From Sinotaia quadrata (lineage: Eukaryota; Mollusca; Gastropoda; Architaenioglossa; Viviparidae), in assembly GCA_028829895.1 (NCBI GenBank), contig CM054179.1:104991875-105055874 (forward strand): DNA of 64,000 nucleotides. The letters are read 5' to 3'. The notes under the pieces were generated by a model, which was not told the DNA's origin, did not search any database, and saw only the letters and a list, made by a program, of their open reading frames with translations. Positions 51,081 to 62,065 of this stretch are shown in pieces. A program made the translations under genes and the position numbers. Each line of letters starts with the position of its first letter. The stretch's first letter is position 1.

Positions 51081-52743
51081 TAGTATTAATGATTTAATGC
51101 GATTAATTTCTTTCAATCAAGATTTACAAATATAAATTATAATCTGTACAAAATGTAAGCAAAATGCTTTTGGTATACTAATTTTTTACTATAGTAATTA
51201 GTATAGGAAAAATGAGAAATCATGTTTAATTGAATAATTCACTTATTTAAGATTTAAGTAACTCAATCTCAATCACCAAACATCAACACTTCATGAAGGA
51301 TATGTTCCTAATTTCTTCAAATAAATAGAAATTGGCAAATAAGCATTCTGAATGATCTGATTATACTGCCTCCATTACAATCTTCATATTACTTTTATTG
51401 TTTTAAGCTTTATATTATTATAACAAGCCTTAGAGTTCTTGGACCCAAAAGCTGATAAAATTTAAAAGCAAGGAAATGTGTAGAGCAGCACAATCTGAAG
51501 GAAATATAGGCATGACAGAATATGCCCAGAAATCGAGAAAGTGAAAACAGTGGCAGCAAACCTGTGACATCATAGGTGGTTTGTAATACTAATTAATATT
51601 GTTAAATGTACATAACAAAATGATTCCAAGTGTCATAATTACTATTTATAGCTTCTGCTTAGTCAAGTTAGTGAATGTTGTGAATTGCTAAGTTTCTAGC
51701 CTATGGATGGCCTGCTTTTTGAAACATTCAAATTTTATGGTTACCTTGCAAATACAAGAATTTGCAAATGCTGAACTTGCAGATGCAAAGGTACTGGGGT
51801 ATTATTATTCTAACAATTAAAATAGAAGTACACTGACTAAAATATGCAAAAAAGAACTTCACTCATAAGCCATAAAAAATAAAATTAAAAACAATGAAAT
51901 TAATAATCTACTATCTGTGTAATAATAAATAATATTATTAATAAATATTAAAAAAAGTAATAATCTGTTGAAGCTTAACTAAAAAAAAGCAAAAAAAAAA
52001 CAATTGTATTTCTTTTAATGTCAGCTCCCTTAAAAGACTCAGCATTTTTAAAGATAATTCATGCTTATCATTTTATAGATAAATGCTTTTTAACAGAGAC
52101 TTAAATTCAATAATTAAAAATAACAAAGTAAAATGAATTCTCAAGCTAAATTACACTACAGTATATTGTATAACTATATATATTTACATGTATATGAATT
52201 ATGATACATATATCCCATTCTTCTGAATAAATGGTTAGAATTTAGCCTATTCTACAAGTTACAAGTACAGTGTGGATAACTTATATAACTTATAAGGCTG
52301 CTGAATTTTCAAAACGATGACAATGTTAAGTGTCCACAATTGTTTATATCGGTGTGTAAACAGTACAGTAAAATACAGCACATTAGAAGATAAAACTGAC
52401 CTTTAACTAGTTTAAAATATATGTAACAGATTACAATGCAATGAACCTAATGCAACATGTTTAAATTTAACAAATAGCTGTACAGGAAATTACATACTGT
52501 ATTATGTATACATTTACACAAATTAATATTTTTAGATATTTTAAAAGTTTGTTTCAAGTTCGAGTTATTTCCTTGGATTAAACAGGCCATTATTATTTCT
52601 GATAGAAAATGCTGATATATTAAAACCTAGTGTTAAAAATGAACAACCAGTAAACTAAAATATGGATAGTATTAGTAGGGCATCTTTCTTAGTTTAAGGT
52701 TGGCAGAGTGAAATGTGATTAATTAAAGTGTAAAAATGTTTAC

Positions 52744-53553
52744 CTTTAAGAACTGCCTCTTGGTCAGGTGTTTCTTGTCCATGAATAATGGATAGGTGGT
52801 TGATATAGCCTTTCACCGTGCTCAAACATTTACCGCAGAGGGGGCACTCTCTACTAGTTGCAGGTGCTGGATCTCTTTTTCCAGACCCACCTGACCTTGT
52901 CTTTTGTCTCTGAGGTTTTTCATTTACATCTTCCTCAATTTCTTCCTCTTCCTCAACTTCTTCCTCTTCTTGTTCTTCCTCTTCTTCCAGTCCATAATCA
53001 CTACCTTTCCAAGTGCTGTCACTGTCTTGTGAGGAAGAGGATTCATCAGAGGAGGACGACCATTCTAACGGATTGACAAAGTCATCATCTGAATAACCCG
53101 CTTCTGAAGATCTTTTTCTCATACTACGTTGTAACTGTTTGTGTTGTTTCTTAGTACTAGCATTTCTACTATCCTCTCTTTCCTGAGATGGTGAGGATTT
53201 ATTCTGAGATAAATCAATGTCTGAGCAAGTATCCATTCTTGCTGTCAATAGTGAGTCATAATTTTTGGAACTTGTTACTGGAAAAGATGTCTCTTTATGT
53301 ACTGAGGAATGATTAGGAAAGCCTGGATTGGCTGAAAATGTTAATGCTGAATTGTTTGATGCAGATGCTGGTGATGAAGAAGGATGTGAACTGGAAACAG
53401 ATGTGACACCTGTGTCACCACTTACACCTTCTGTGTCACCATTAGCAGTCATAGGAATAATGAGGGATGTTTCATCCAAAGGTGGAATTGGGATGTCCAA
53501 AACTGACAAGAAGCTCAAGATATGTGATGCACCAGTTCCATATAACAACAAAT
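52744..53553 (-). CDS. Exon 2: end of Mutator domain, acidic linker, first zinc finger
   Basis: The acceptor is ATAAATTGTTACAG (53567-53554) and the donor is CTTAAAG|GTAAAC after 52744. Both ends are phase 1. Residues about 92-118 of the model (LLLYGTGASHILSFLSVLDI then PIPP) continue the Mutator-type domain begun in exon 1. A Ser/Thr-rich region follows, then a basic patch (KKQHKQLQRSMRKR) that could be a nuclear localisation signal, a Ser/Asp stretch, and a run of Glu at roughly 280-305. A C2H2 finger (CPLCGKCLSTVKGYINHLSI then IH) lies at about 328-349. The apparent start near 53551 is a TTG, and the exon has no initiator of its own, which agrees with an upstream exon. Confidence 0.88.
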
Positions 53554-54388
53554 CTGTAACAATTTATAACAAAGTATAATAATTCAGGTCTAATATTTTA
53601 ATTTTTATTAAGGTAATTATTTTACTAACAAAGTAACAAAAATACTTTTAATTATTTTATAATGGAAATTATCTAAGTACAATTAAACTTAGCAAAAGAC
53701 AGGCAAGAGGTTAAGTATATTATCAACTGTAATCCACAAAGCACTCAAAATTTAGCAAGCTAACCTCATCTTATATTTATATCACCTTCATTATAATTCA
53801 AATTTACATTTAACAGTTTTGATCAACAAAACAATTTGTTTCTTTAAAATTATAATTTCCAAGCATCACTGGATCTGATATGACTAATAGTAATACTGAC
53901 CAGAGGTAACTGATATATGCTGCTATCTTTTGAATGTCTATATATTGAAGTCTTTCTTTGGGATATTTCTATAGGTTCTATAGGACCTAAACTCTAAACA
54001 GTTAAGACTTAATAAAGAACTCTATACATATAAAAACAGTATATTCACTTCATTGAAGCTTCTCACTGTACTCTTTAAGTCTTATCACACAAAGTTAATT
54101 TCAAATGTCAATAAGGGCTAAGAATAATATTAGTAAAAGTATAACTAAGAATAAGAACAGTAAGAGACTAAGGATAGACATTTGCCAAATGTAATTATAT
54201 CCAAAATATCTAATAGTAATACAATAATATTAATAATACTAGTCTACTCAACAAGGAATAGCAATTTCAATTCTAGTACATGTAAAAAAGAAAATACTAT
54301 GAAATACTAATTACTATACTACAATATCTCATTTATCAAGGAATACTACTCATTTCAATTTGAACTCTAGTATTAGTACTAGTAAAGT

Positions 54389-54390
<2 letters not shown>

Positions 54391-54426
<36 letters not shown>
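54391..54426. repeat. (AT)n microsatellite
   Basis: About 18 AT repeats. Confidence 0.95.
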
Positions 54427-54427
<1 letters not shown>

Positions 54428-54529
54428 CTTTATAAGTATTTCAATAATATTTAAGCTGACATTTTGCATAAGGATTCTTAGTTTTATTCAAAGTATAACT
54501 GGAATGGAAAAGACAAGAAAATTTAGAAA

Positions 54530-54531
<2 letters not shown>

Positions 54532-54593
<62 letters not shown>
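54532..54593. repeat. (CA)n microsatellite
   Basis: About 31 uninterrupted CA repeats. Confidence 0.97.
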
Positions 54594-54595
<2 letters not shown>

Positions 54596-56300
54596 TTAAG
54601 GCAAAGGAGTAATTTTATAATAAAATAAAATGTTATGAGTCATTTAAACTAAGCCACGTTAGTAGATTAACAAATTACTGTTTTAAGTCAACAGCTTTCA
54701 GAGTTTCAGAATATATAAATTATATAATCACTAATTCTTCTAAAGTATAATCAAAGTGCTCAAGAATTGTTTTTGAAAGTGGCAGAGGGATCTATTAACA
54801 TAACTCAACTATGGTAAAGCATGAAATCAACTAATTTTACACAAGAGTGGATTTCTTTTGGGTGACTAAGACTGAAAATACCCTATAACTCTGGATGCCT
54901 CTAACTTACTAATTTAAAATAATTTTAATTTATATTAATTAATAATATATTTTTCTTCATAGATGCTTTCACTTTCTTCAATAACAAAAATAAAGAATAC
55001 AACATTTTTTTTTACAAGATAACAGAAGTCTATGAAGTATAAGGTGATCATATCCTACAAAGAACTGACAACTTTTGATATCCCAGATGCATATAAAGTT
55101 GGGTGAATAATCTGTTGGGTTTTTTTGTGATACAAACTGTGGGACATATTTGAAGAATTCTTTCTTTACCATGAAACTATTATGTGCAAGTTTTGGATAG
55201 ATATACAATAAATATTTTATAAACTTTTATGATAAAGGTTAAATTTGTCTATTAACTTAATTAAGTATTATTGGTATTATCTGTCAACCACTATGAATTA
55301 AATTAACAAATTATTTTATTATTATTTAATTTATAGATTATATTTAATTTTACATAAGATAATATAGCAGTAATACAAAATATCAATGCCCAACATAAGT
55401 ACATTAATTTTCATCTTGATTATATGAGTAATTGAGCACGACATCACACTTCTTTATTATAAATCTTCTTTATTATAAATCTATTTAGTTTTTCATCAAT
55501 AAGAGTCTCTATGTTTATCATATTTGATCTCAGGTGTTCCACAAGTTAAAATATGAATTTCACAAGTATCCACTGGTTTGATGTTATCAATGATGACTTT
55601 AGAGGTTAAAAAGATGTCTTTTAAATGTCTCAAGACTATGGGTCATTATATACAAATGCAACTCTTAGATTAGAACTAATGAAAATCTTTTTATCTCATT
55701 AACTTCTGGATGTACTAATAAGCTAACAAAGTAACAGTAATAATAACATTGACATTTACTGATTTACTATTTTTTAAATAGTACAAGTATACATTTTTCA
55801 TAAATAATAAAACTTTACTTTATAGACTTTGTCTTACACTGTTAAAAACATTTTGATTTATTCCTATAAGGGTATTTATTAGTGCTACTACTAAGTACAA
55901 TGTAGGCCTATACTTTAGCGATGATGCTCTGCCATCCATACTTTCCACTCCTACAGTCCTACTCCTAGTCATAATGAAATGCAAATGAGATTTAATACTA
56001 CCATGATAATTGATATTCACATAATAACTATAATCTAAAAATTTATTAATCAAATTTATTATTAGTATAACTAATAGGCCTACTAATGTTGCTTTTTATT
56101 CAATCAGTATCACTTTACTTCTGTAACAAGTAAGTACTATTAGTACGAATTGAAATTATTATATTAGTGGTATTAATATTCCAAGTCATCCAATCAACGT
56201 GAGTCACAAACTCACGTGTATGCACAAATTTTGCAAATGGGTACACCAATACATAGCATACAAAGAGGGGAGGGTGTGTAATAGTTATTTAGCTGCGTAC

Positions 56301-56574
56301 TTATGGATGCTCTGATGTTGACCTCGTACATGGGGCTGCCGTTGGTTGTTTCCTGTTTCTTGCTTGTGTGCACATCATTCATTGCGCCACACTGGCAAGT
56401 AACATAGAGTACGCTGGCTAAGCCGAATCTAGCCTCTTTTTCCGTCCGTCGCAAATCTAGAATTGAGCTACAATGTTTGCACTGTAGCTGCTTTGATAAT
56501 TCCAGCAAATCTACAATCCTTCTGCCATCGTTCCAAGCATAGGTATCACTCTTTACTAACGATTCCTCCTCCAT
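56301..56574 (-). CDS. Exon 1: start codon and first part of Mutator-like domain
   Basis: ATG at 56574 is in a good context (CCACCAAAATGGAGG) and opens MEEESLVKSDTYAWNDG. From residue 18 it reads RRIVDLLELSKQLQCKHC, then FGLASVLYVTCQCGAMNDVH, TSKK and MYEVNIRA. This is the zinc-ribbon-like N-terminal pattern of Mutator-like (MULE) transposases: a CxxC pair, GLASVLY, a CxCG and a TSK. The protein goes on to zinc fingers with no DDE catalytic domain in the window, so the domain looks domesticated. The donor taken is ATCCATAA|GTACGC (GT at 56300-56299), phase 1, because it continues the domain in exon 2 without a break. The frame beyond to 56212 is intron. GC content here is clearly higher than in the neighbouring introns. 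Confidence 0.85.
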
Positions 56575-56789
56575 TTTGGTGGGAACTCTTAAGTCGTCTG
56601 CTTTGTTTTCTTACCGGCCAAATAAAGGGCCTATAAACAGACTAGAATGGTCTGTAAGATTTTTACTTTAATACTTCAAAAAATAACCGAAACAATACAA
56701 GATATGTTTAGTTTTACATTCTAACAAACAACAATAACTTTTTATGATAAAATTCAATCAACAACACCAGAAAAAATCACGCCATAACA

Positions 56790-56819
56790 TATATGACGTC
56801 ATATACTCGGGTATAAAAC
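56790..56819 (+). promoter_or_regulatory. Palindromic CRE followed by TATA box
   Basis: TATATGACGTCATATA (56790-56805) is a perfect palindrome around the CREB/ATF site TGACGTCA. GTATAAAAC at 56811-56819 is a good plus-strand TATA box about 20 bases on. A consensus donor, TATAGT|GTAAGT, follows at 56871-56877, so a short non-coding first exon (about 56840-56871) is plausible. The ATG of exon 1 on the other strand is about 220 bases away, so the palindromic site may serve both directions. Confidence 0.5.
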
Positions 56820-56877
56820 AAGAAAGGATGGCTTTAAGTAAGGATTCGGACCTAAGATATTAATGTATAGTGTAAGT

Positions 56878-58155
56878 GTATGCAAATTGTTATTCCTTGT
56901 ACAAAAAAATATTATGCAAAGCAATTGCCTTTTCGTTTAAAGTTTAATCTCTCAGGAGGTTAAGTCTAATTCATCAGTTCCCTGCTGTGTTGCTTAGTCT
57001 AAAGCACAAAGAGCATCGTCGCTGATCGATCTGACTGGTGTCCGTTTCTTTTAGAGTAATGTTTCCGTTTGTACCGATGTCCATTCCTGTAGTTGTTAAA
57101 TTTATAGAAGCCTTTGCTATGTTGTTGTTAACGTCCAGTTTTACCTCTTTCTAATCTAAATCTTTATTCATACGTAAGTGTTCTAGTTTTGATGCTGGTT
57201 CTTGTGGTTATTCAGTCTAGGGGTTTTATATATCATTTTTTACAGTAAAGAATCTAAATATGCATAAATTATTAAAATAAGTTTACTTATTTAAAAAGTT
57301 TGTAAAATATCATAATTATCAGCTTCTGAGGTATCAGTGTACAGATCCTATGCAGATCCACACTTCTCAGCCGTTGCATACATCCGGTGTGATTTTGGAG
57401 GAATGAACTCCCCTTCTTAGCTGTCTCAACCAAGCTTTCCGTTTAAGTAGCACTTTATTGATAACGTGGTATATTTAGCGAGAGTGTGTGCGTGAAGATT
57501 AAACAGCTTTATTGTTTTACTTGTAAATAACTTTCCGTCAAAGCAACATTGTAATTTGAAGACTGATAACAATTATTGATTTTTTTTGTTTCTTATTTCA
57601 TTTTTGTCAAGTGGTAGGCCTATATTATTATAACATGTAGAATTTGAATGTTTAGGCCCATATGATCCAGTCAGAATCTAACTCTGCGCTTTAGATAAGT
57701 AACATTCTTGGTAATGATGTTGATTTGATTGAAAAAAGCGTAGGCCCAATATCGTCGTAATTTGGAATCCAAATATTTACTATCAAAATAGTGTAAATTC
57801 ATCTACTGTCACGAAAAGAGAAATGTCAAAATGAATTTTTAAGTTTTGTCTATTGCGACATTGCTCACATATTGCAAAAGTTTCTTGTTATAATCAAACA
57901 AATTAATTTAGATGAACACTCTTTAGACTTAAAATTGCAGGTTAGTTTTTGTTTCTTCAGTAATATAAGTTTATGAAGTAAGAAATTATGAATTACCTAT
58001 AGAGAGCTAAGACTGTTGAATTACTCGACTGCACACATTATGGGCTTTAAGTTTAAGGTCATTAGGTAAAGTTTCATCAGCGTTTTTAGAATTGTGGGGT
58101 AATTTTCTTATTTCTAAAAAGGTACAACATATTGACCATCCCAATGAAATTATTA
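56878..58155. other. No gene identified
   Basis: The stretch is less AT-rich than the introns, especially 56980-57480. It may hold untranslated exons of the plus-strand zinc-finger gene. A 32-codon plus-strand frame at about 57060 has no support. Confidence 0.45.
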
Positions 58156-58159
58156 TATT

Positions 58160-58883
58160 GTGGTGGTTCCCAACCCTGTGCCTGCGGGTGCCATGGTGCC
58201 CGCCAAGTTGTTTATATGCGCTCACAATGAGGTGCAAAAAAGTAGTGCAGATGTAGACTATTCCTTCCATCTTTCGTCACTCATTAGGTTCTATAAAATC
58301 ATTTAAAGCAAAATAAATCTTGTGGATATCACAAATGAAGACAATTTTTTGTGCATGTCCTAAGTATGAAGAAAATGGTATGTGATAATGATTTGAACTC
58401 TTCACTGCTCTTATTCATTATTGTCTTAAAACATTTCTTGAACAGTTTGAAAGGAGATTTCACCAGTTCAGATCATTGAGCCTTGCTTGTGAATCCTTTT
58501 ACCTGTCAACTGGAGGAAACAAAAATTACTACTTTGATTGCAAATCTCTTTCAACTTGGAAGTGGAACTTGAGATTTTGGACTTTTGAAATTAATGAAAA
58601 TGATATTATTTTAAAACTGTGCACAACAGATGATAATTTTTATAATCTGGTTGACAGAAAAAGGTTTCCTTCTTTAAAAAAGAAAAGAAATGTAGCATGC
58701 AAAATAAAATCTTATTTTAATTCCATTTATCTATTTAAGTTGTTTTCAACGATGAACATAATAAAGTCACAATACAGATCTTCACTTGTAAAAAAAGTTG
58801 TAGATGCTCATCTTGACAATTGCTTACAAAAGGGAATATCATTTTACTCTCCCAACTGCAAAAAGCTGCCTGATAAAATATAG
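58160..58883 (+). mobile_element. Internally deleted hAT element with transposase fragment
   Basis: GGTGGTTCCCAACCCTGTGC near 58161 resembles the left terminus of many hAT elements (GGTTCCCAACC). A transposase fragment follows at 58390. No matching right terminus or 8-bp duplication was found, so the boundaries are approximate and the copy is degenerate. Confidence 0.45.
58390..58883 (+). pseudogene. hAT-family transposase C-terminal fragment
   Basis: The frame is open from about 58390, before any ATG, and ends at 58883. It reads HYCLKTFLEQFERRFHQFRS, a variable middle, then YLFKLFSTMNIIKSQYRSSL and DAHLDNCLQKGI. This matches the C-terminal dimerisation region of hAT transposases of the ZBED5/GTF2IRD2-like group, where an F-S-x-M-N-x-x-K-x-x-x-R-S motif is typical. 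The catalytic core is missing, so it is a relic. It could also have been recruited as an exon of the plus-strand gene, but no splice sites support that. Confidence 0.6.
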
Positions 58884-60280
58884 TGAAAAAAAAATCACAC
58901 TGACTTATTTCAAAAGAGCATGTGAAATAATTTTATAATACATTTTCTTCATTGATGAGCACTTTTGATTAAAACTATTTCATATTTGTTTATTAAAATC
59001 TGGATACAAATAACAGTAAAGTTTATGTTTAACATTTGTCATATTTGTATGTCAGCTTATTGAAATTTCAATCTATTAATTTATTTAACTTAACTGCAGG
59101 ACTTTAGGGCACATTTATCTAATCAAAATAATGTTTGAATATGGTTAGTTTGTGTACAAGACAATAGGTAGTTGTATTTGAATGCAATATTAACTGTTTA
59201 TTTTACATAATGTGTATTTATCTAGTGCACATATGATATAGTCAGTAGTGTCGCTTGTTCTCAGTATTACTGTTCAACCTCTATGCAATTCAGAAAGCAA
59301 AATAAAAGGAAGAAAATTTTATAAAATGACCACAAGTAAAATGTGTGAGCACATTTATGCATGTAAAATATATATATTTCCTCTGTGTGTGTCATTGGAT
59401 ATGAACATTTTAAAAAGTTCTTTGTAGACATGTGTTATCTCAAAGATTTGTTTAACTCTAGTCTAGATCACTACACCACAACTATCAGGAAATTCAGCAC
59501 TAAGCACGTCCATTTTCTTGTTCCTGAAATTCATATGCAGAATGTACTGCTTTTATAATTTGGGGGGAAATTCCATTAGTTCAATGGGTCTCAAACCAAT
59601 AACCTCCTACATAGAGAGTTCAGCAACTAGACTTCTTAGCCATTCAGCTCCTCAATTTTTGCACTGAGATCTTGTTTATCAGTAATTTGAAAATCTCATT
59701 TATTTTGTGTTGAAATCTTGATTTATTTTGACATTCATTATTACATATAACATTTCATTTATGCTGAAGCCCATCATAAGTTTCATATTAATGTTTCCTC
59801 ATTATCTGTATGTTAGTGAAATAAAATTATTCACTGGTGATAAGAAACCATAAACCATACATTTAAACCTTATTTTAATTATAGTTATATTAAGCTACAC
59901 ACAAGTTCACAAACATAGTAAATGTTTGAAATGTATCTCCATATCTTGTACCATGCAGAAAACATTAATTGCATTAAATGTTTCTATTTTCTTTTCATTT
60001 TTAGGTATCCAGGAAAATACTTATTAATCACATTGGATTCTTGCAAGTTGCAGACTGCTAATATACAAAATTTTGTGTTTTCTAAGAACATGAATTCTAT
60101 TCAGAACTTACATTGCTTGTGAAATTAATCTAAAGATATAGATGTTTTAAATGTTAAGTTTTCCTGTGGCTCATAGACAGTAATTGATACTGATAATTTT
60201 AAGTCCAAATAATTACTGCAATTTATTTCAATTATATATCATCATTATATGGTAATTTGATAATAAAATCAGAAACTTTT
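58884..60280. other. No gene identified apart from a SINE-like patch
   Basis: AT-rich, probably intron of the plus-strand zinc-finger gene. A tRNA-like patch lies at 59580-59660. The plus-strand frame at 59922-60122 shows no domain. Confidence 0.45.
59580..59655 (-). repeat. tRNA-derived SINE fragment (class II, Leu-like)
   Basis: The minus strand reads GAGCTGAATGGCTAAGAAGT, CTAGTTGCTGAACTC and later GGTTTGAGACCC. These fit the A box, the anticodon-stem region and the B box of a long-variable-arm tRNA. The terminal stem does not close, so it is not a working tRNA. Confidence 0.45.
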
Positions 60281-60327
60281 AATGTGACTCCACGTGCATT
60301 TGTGCATACTCCTGTCTACATCTTCAG

Positions 60328-60855
60328 TGTAGCACAAGAATGGATTTAATTGCTAAGCCCTACAAGTGTTCATCCTGTGAGCATGCCTTTGCTTTTGAAA
60401 CAACTTTGTCAGCTCATAAAATGATTGAGCATCAGGAAGATCCACCTCACAAGTGTAACATTTGCAATCTTGCTTTTTTTAATGCCAGCATTTTCTCATC
60501 TCATCTTATAAAACATTCTTTAGAAAAGGAAAAAAGTGTTGGTTATGAATGCTGTCTTTGTTCTGTTGAATTTCCATCCATGCAAGGACTTCGGGTGCAT
60601 ATGAGCCACCATTCCGGAGCCTCGCAGAGTAAAGCCAAGCCACCACAGAAAAAAGAACGATTCTACAAGTGCCAGCATTGTCCTTCCATGTTTCGTGATG
60701 AAGAAATGCTAGAAGAACATTCTAAGATTCATGACGGCAACAGAGTTTTTCGATGTAAATTCTGTCGCTTGACTTTTAGATTGAGTAGCCAGTACAATCT
60801 CCATCTCAGACGACATCAGTTAACATCCTCAGTCACTCAGAAACCTGGTTTGTAA
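60328..60855 (+). CDS. Plus-strand C2H2 zinc-finger exon, five fingers
   Basis: The frame is open from 60283 and stops at 60855. A good acceptor, TACTCCTGTCTACATCTTCAG, ends at 60327, so this is probably the last coding exon of a gene whose start lies upstream. If instead it begins at ATG 60340 it makes 171 residues. Five C2H2 fingers follow with first pairs CSSC, CNIC, CCLC, CQHC and CKFC, each with a 12-residue loop. The linkers are not the TGEKP type, and a Lys/Gln-rich spacer (KAKPPQKKER) separates fingers 3 and 4. The finger sequences are not close to those of the minus-strand locus. The CRE/TATA element at 56.8 kb may be its promoter. Confidence 0.85.
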   Translation, partial: CSTRMDLIAKPYKCSSCEHAFAFETTLSAHKMIEHQEDPPHKCNICNLAFFNASIFSSHLIKHSLEKEKSVGYECCLCSVEFPSMQGLRVHMSHHSGASQSKAKPPQKKERFYKCQHCPSMFRDEEMLEEHSKIHDGNRVFRCKFCRLTFRLSSQYNLHLRRHQLTSSVTQKPGL

Positions 60856-62065
60856 ACTGTTTCTTACACGAGTAGAACCATTTCATTTTGTGACCATTCC
60901 TTCTTATGCACGCAGAAAAACAGTTTTCAATTCTTTCTGAACGTCACATTCTGTCATTATTTCAAAAATTGTTCATAACCCATGGCAATGTAAAAAAAAA
61001 TATTATTTACAATATTAAACTCTTCCTATTCTTTTTTTTTTATGATACACTAAAGACTGTTTTATGCTCGTTTCATATTTGTCCTGCTTCATGAAAGTGC
61101 ATCATTGGTTTGAAAGATTTTATTTTAAAAGAGGTAATATTTTGGGGGGGAAATTCATAAACTTTGAACTGTTTATATATTTGTAAAAACTTGTTTGAGA
61201 GTATTGTCAAGAGATGTCTGAATACTCACCTCAGACAATCTGAATAAAACATCTAGGTACATTAGTTAATGCATAAATTTGATGTACCATCTTTACAGTT
61301 ATTTTATGGTAAGCTAGCTAGGGACAAACAAGACACTACAGCTGATTCATAAGGAGAGTCTAAAGATTTAATCTGTATAGAGCACTTGCAATTGTCATTG
61401 CTGTGGTGGATGCAAAGGAGAAAATCCACTACTGATAACTTTAATTTTTTTTTAAACTTTAAAGGCACTTCTTTCAAATGCTAAATTCTAGTGGATTGTT
61501 TTTAGAACAGATTGTTATAAGTAACTAACACATTTAAAAAAAAAATATTAAGAATAAAATACCTGTATTTATCTTCTTACACTTAAACTGTAGTTTGTAC
61601 ATTATCTTGGGGAACAGAGGCACTAAATGACTAAGTCTTGAAAATAGGTGGACATGAAAAATGATGTACATGTACATGTATTTTGAAAATAGGCAGACAT
61701 GGAATATGATGTATTTAACATAAATTTTCTTTTACAAAATGAAAAATCAACAGTTGATTATGTAATAGGACAAAACTGATATTTAAATATTTATATGCTC
61801 TTTCATATAACTTCAAGATTTTTCAAAGTCATAATTTGCAAACAAATTAAATTATTTTTAATATTTAAAAACTATGACCTAGTTATGTCTCACCACTATT
61901 TATAAAAATGTTACAGTTGTGTATGTTGAAATTGTATTAAAATAAAGTACATATACCAGTATTAAGTTTTCAAACAATTTATCATGGCTTTTTATGTGAA
62001 ATAATTTGCAGGTATTTTTTTGTTGCTTAAAATAAAACATTTTTATACATGTATGTTAATAAAGC
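60856..62065 (+). other. Probable 3' untranslated region of the plus-strand zinc-finger gene
   Basis: Several AATAAA signals occur: at about 61242, 61553, 61940, 62030 and 62058 (TAATAAAGCAATAAA, doubled). The last doubled signal is the best candidate end. No coding region is seen. Confidence 0.45.

Larger units (their letters stand above)
45292..52743 (-). other. Intron A2-A3, 7.5 kb
   Basis: Large AT-rich intron. It contains (AC)n at 45796-45810, a T-run then G-run at 47787-47835, (AT)n at 49315-49372, and patches of short AGTACTAGT-type palindromic repeats at 49760-49830 and 50990-51080. No gene is supported. Confidence 0.6.
53554..56300 (-). other. Intron 1
   Basis: GT/AG intron of 2747 bases interrupting the Mutator domain. 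It holds (AT)n at 54391-54426 and (CA)n at 54532-54593. No gene is seen. Confidence 0.7.
19179..56574 (-). other. Zinc-finger locus with MULE-derived N-terminus and two finger cassettes
   Basis: This is the overall model. Exons 1-2 supply a Mutator-type domain. Cassette A (three exons down to 40823) and cassette B (six exons down to 19179) supply finger arrays. Every intron has GT/AG ends and the phases run 1-1-1-0 through A and 1-2-1-0-0-1 through B. The donors of exons 1, 2 and 3 are all phase 1, and so are the acceptors of exon 2, exon 3, exon 4 and the first B exon. Any of these upstream exons could therefore splice to B without breaking the frame. Exon 1 joined to B gives 566 residues; exons 1-2 joined to B give 836; exons 1-5 give 716. 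Two separate genes remain possible. Confidence 0.6.

Noticed and set aside
52858..53579. Plus-strand frames opposite exon 2
   Set aside because: They are antisense shadows of a Ser- and Glu-rich coding exon.
57059..57154. Short plus-strand hydrophobic frame starting MFPFVPMSIP
   Set aside because: Only 31 codons, no homology recognised and no splice support.
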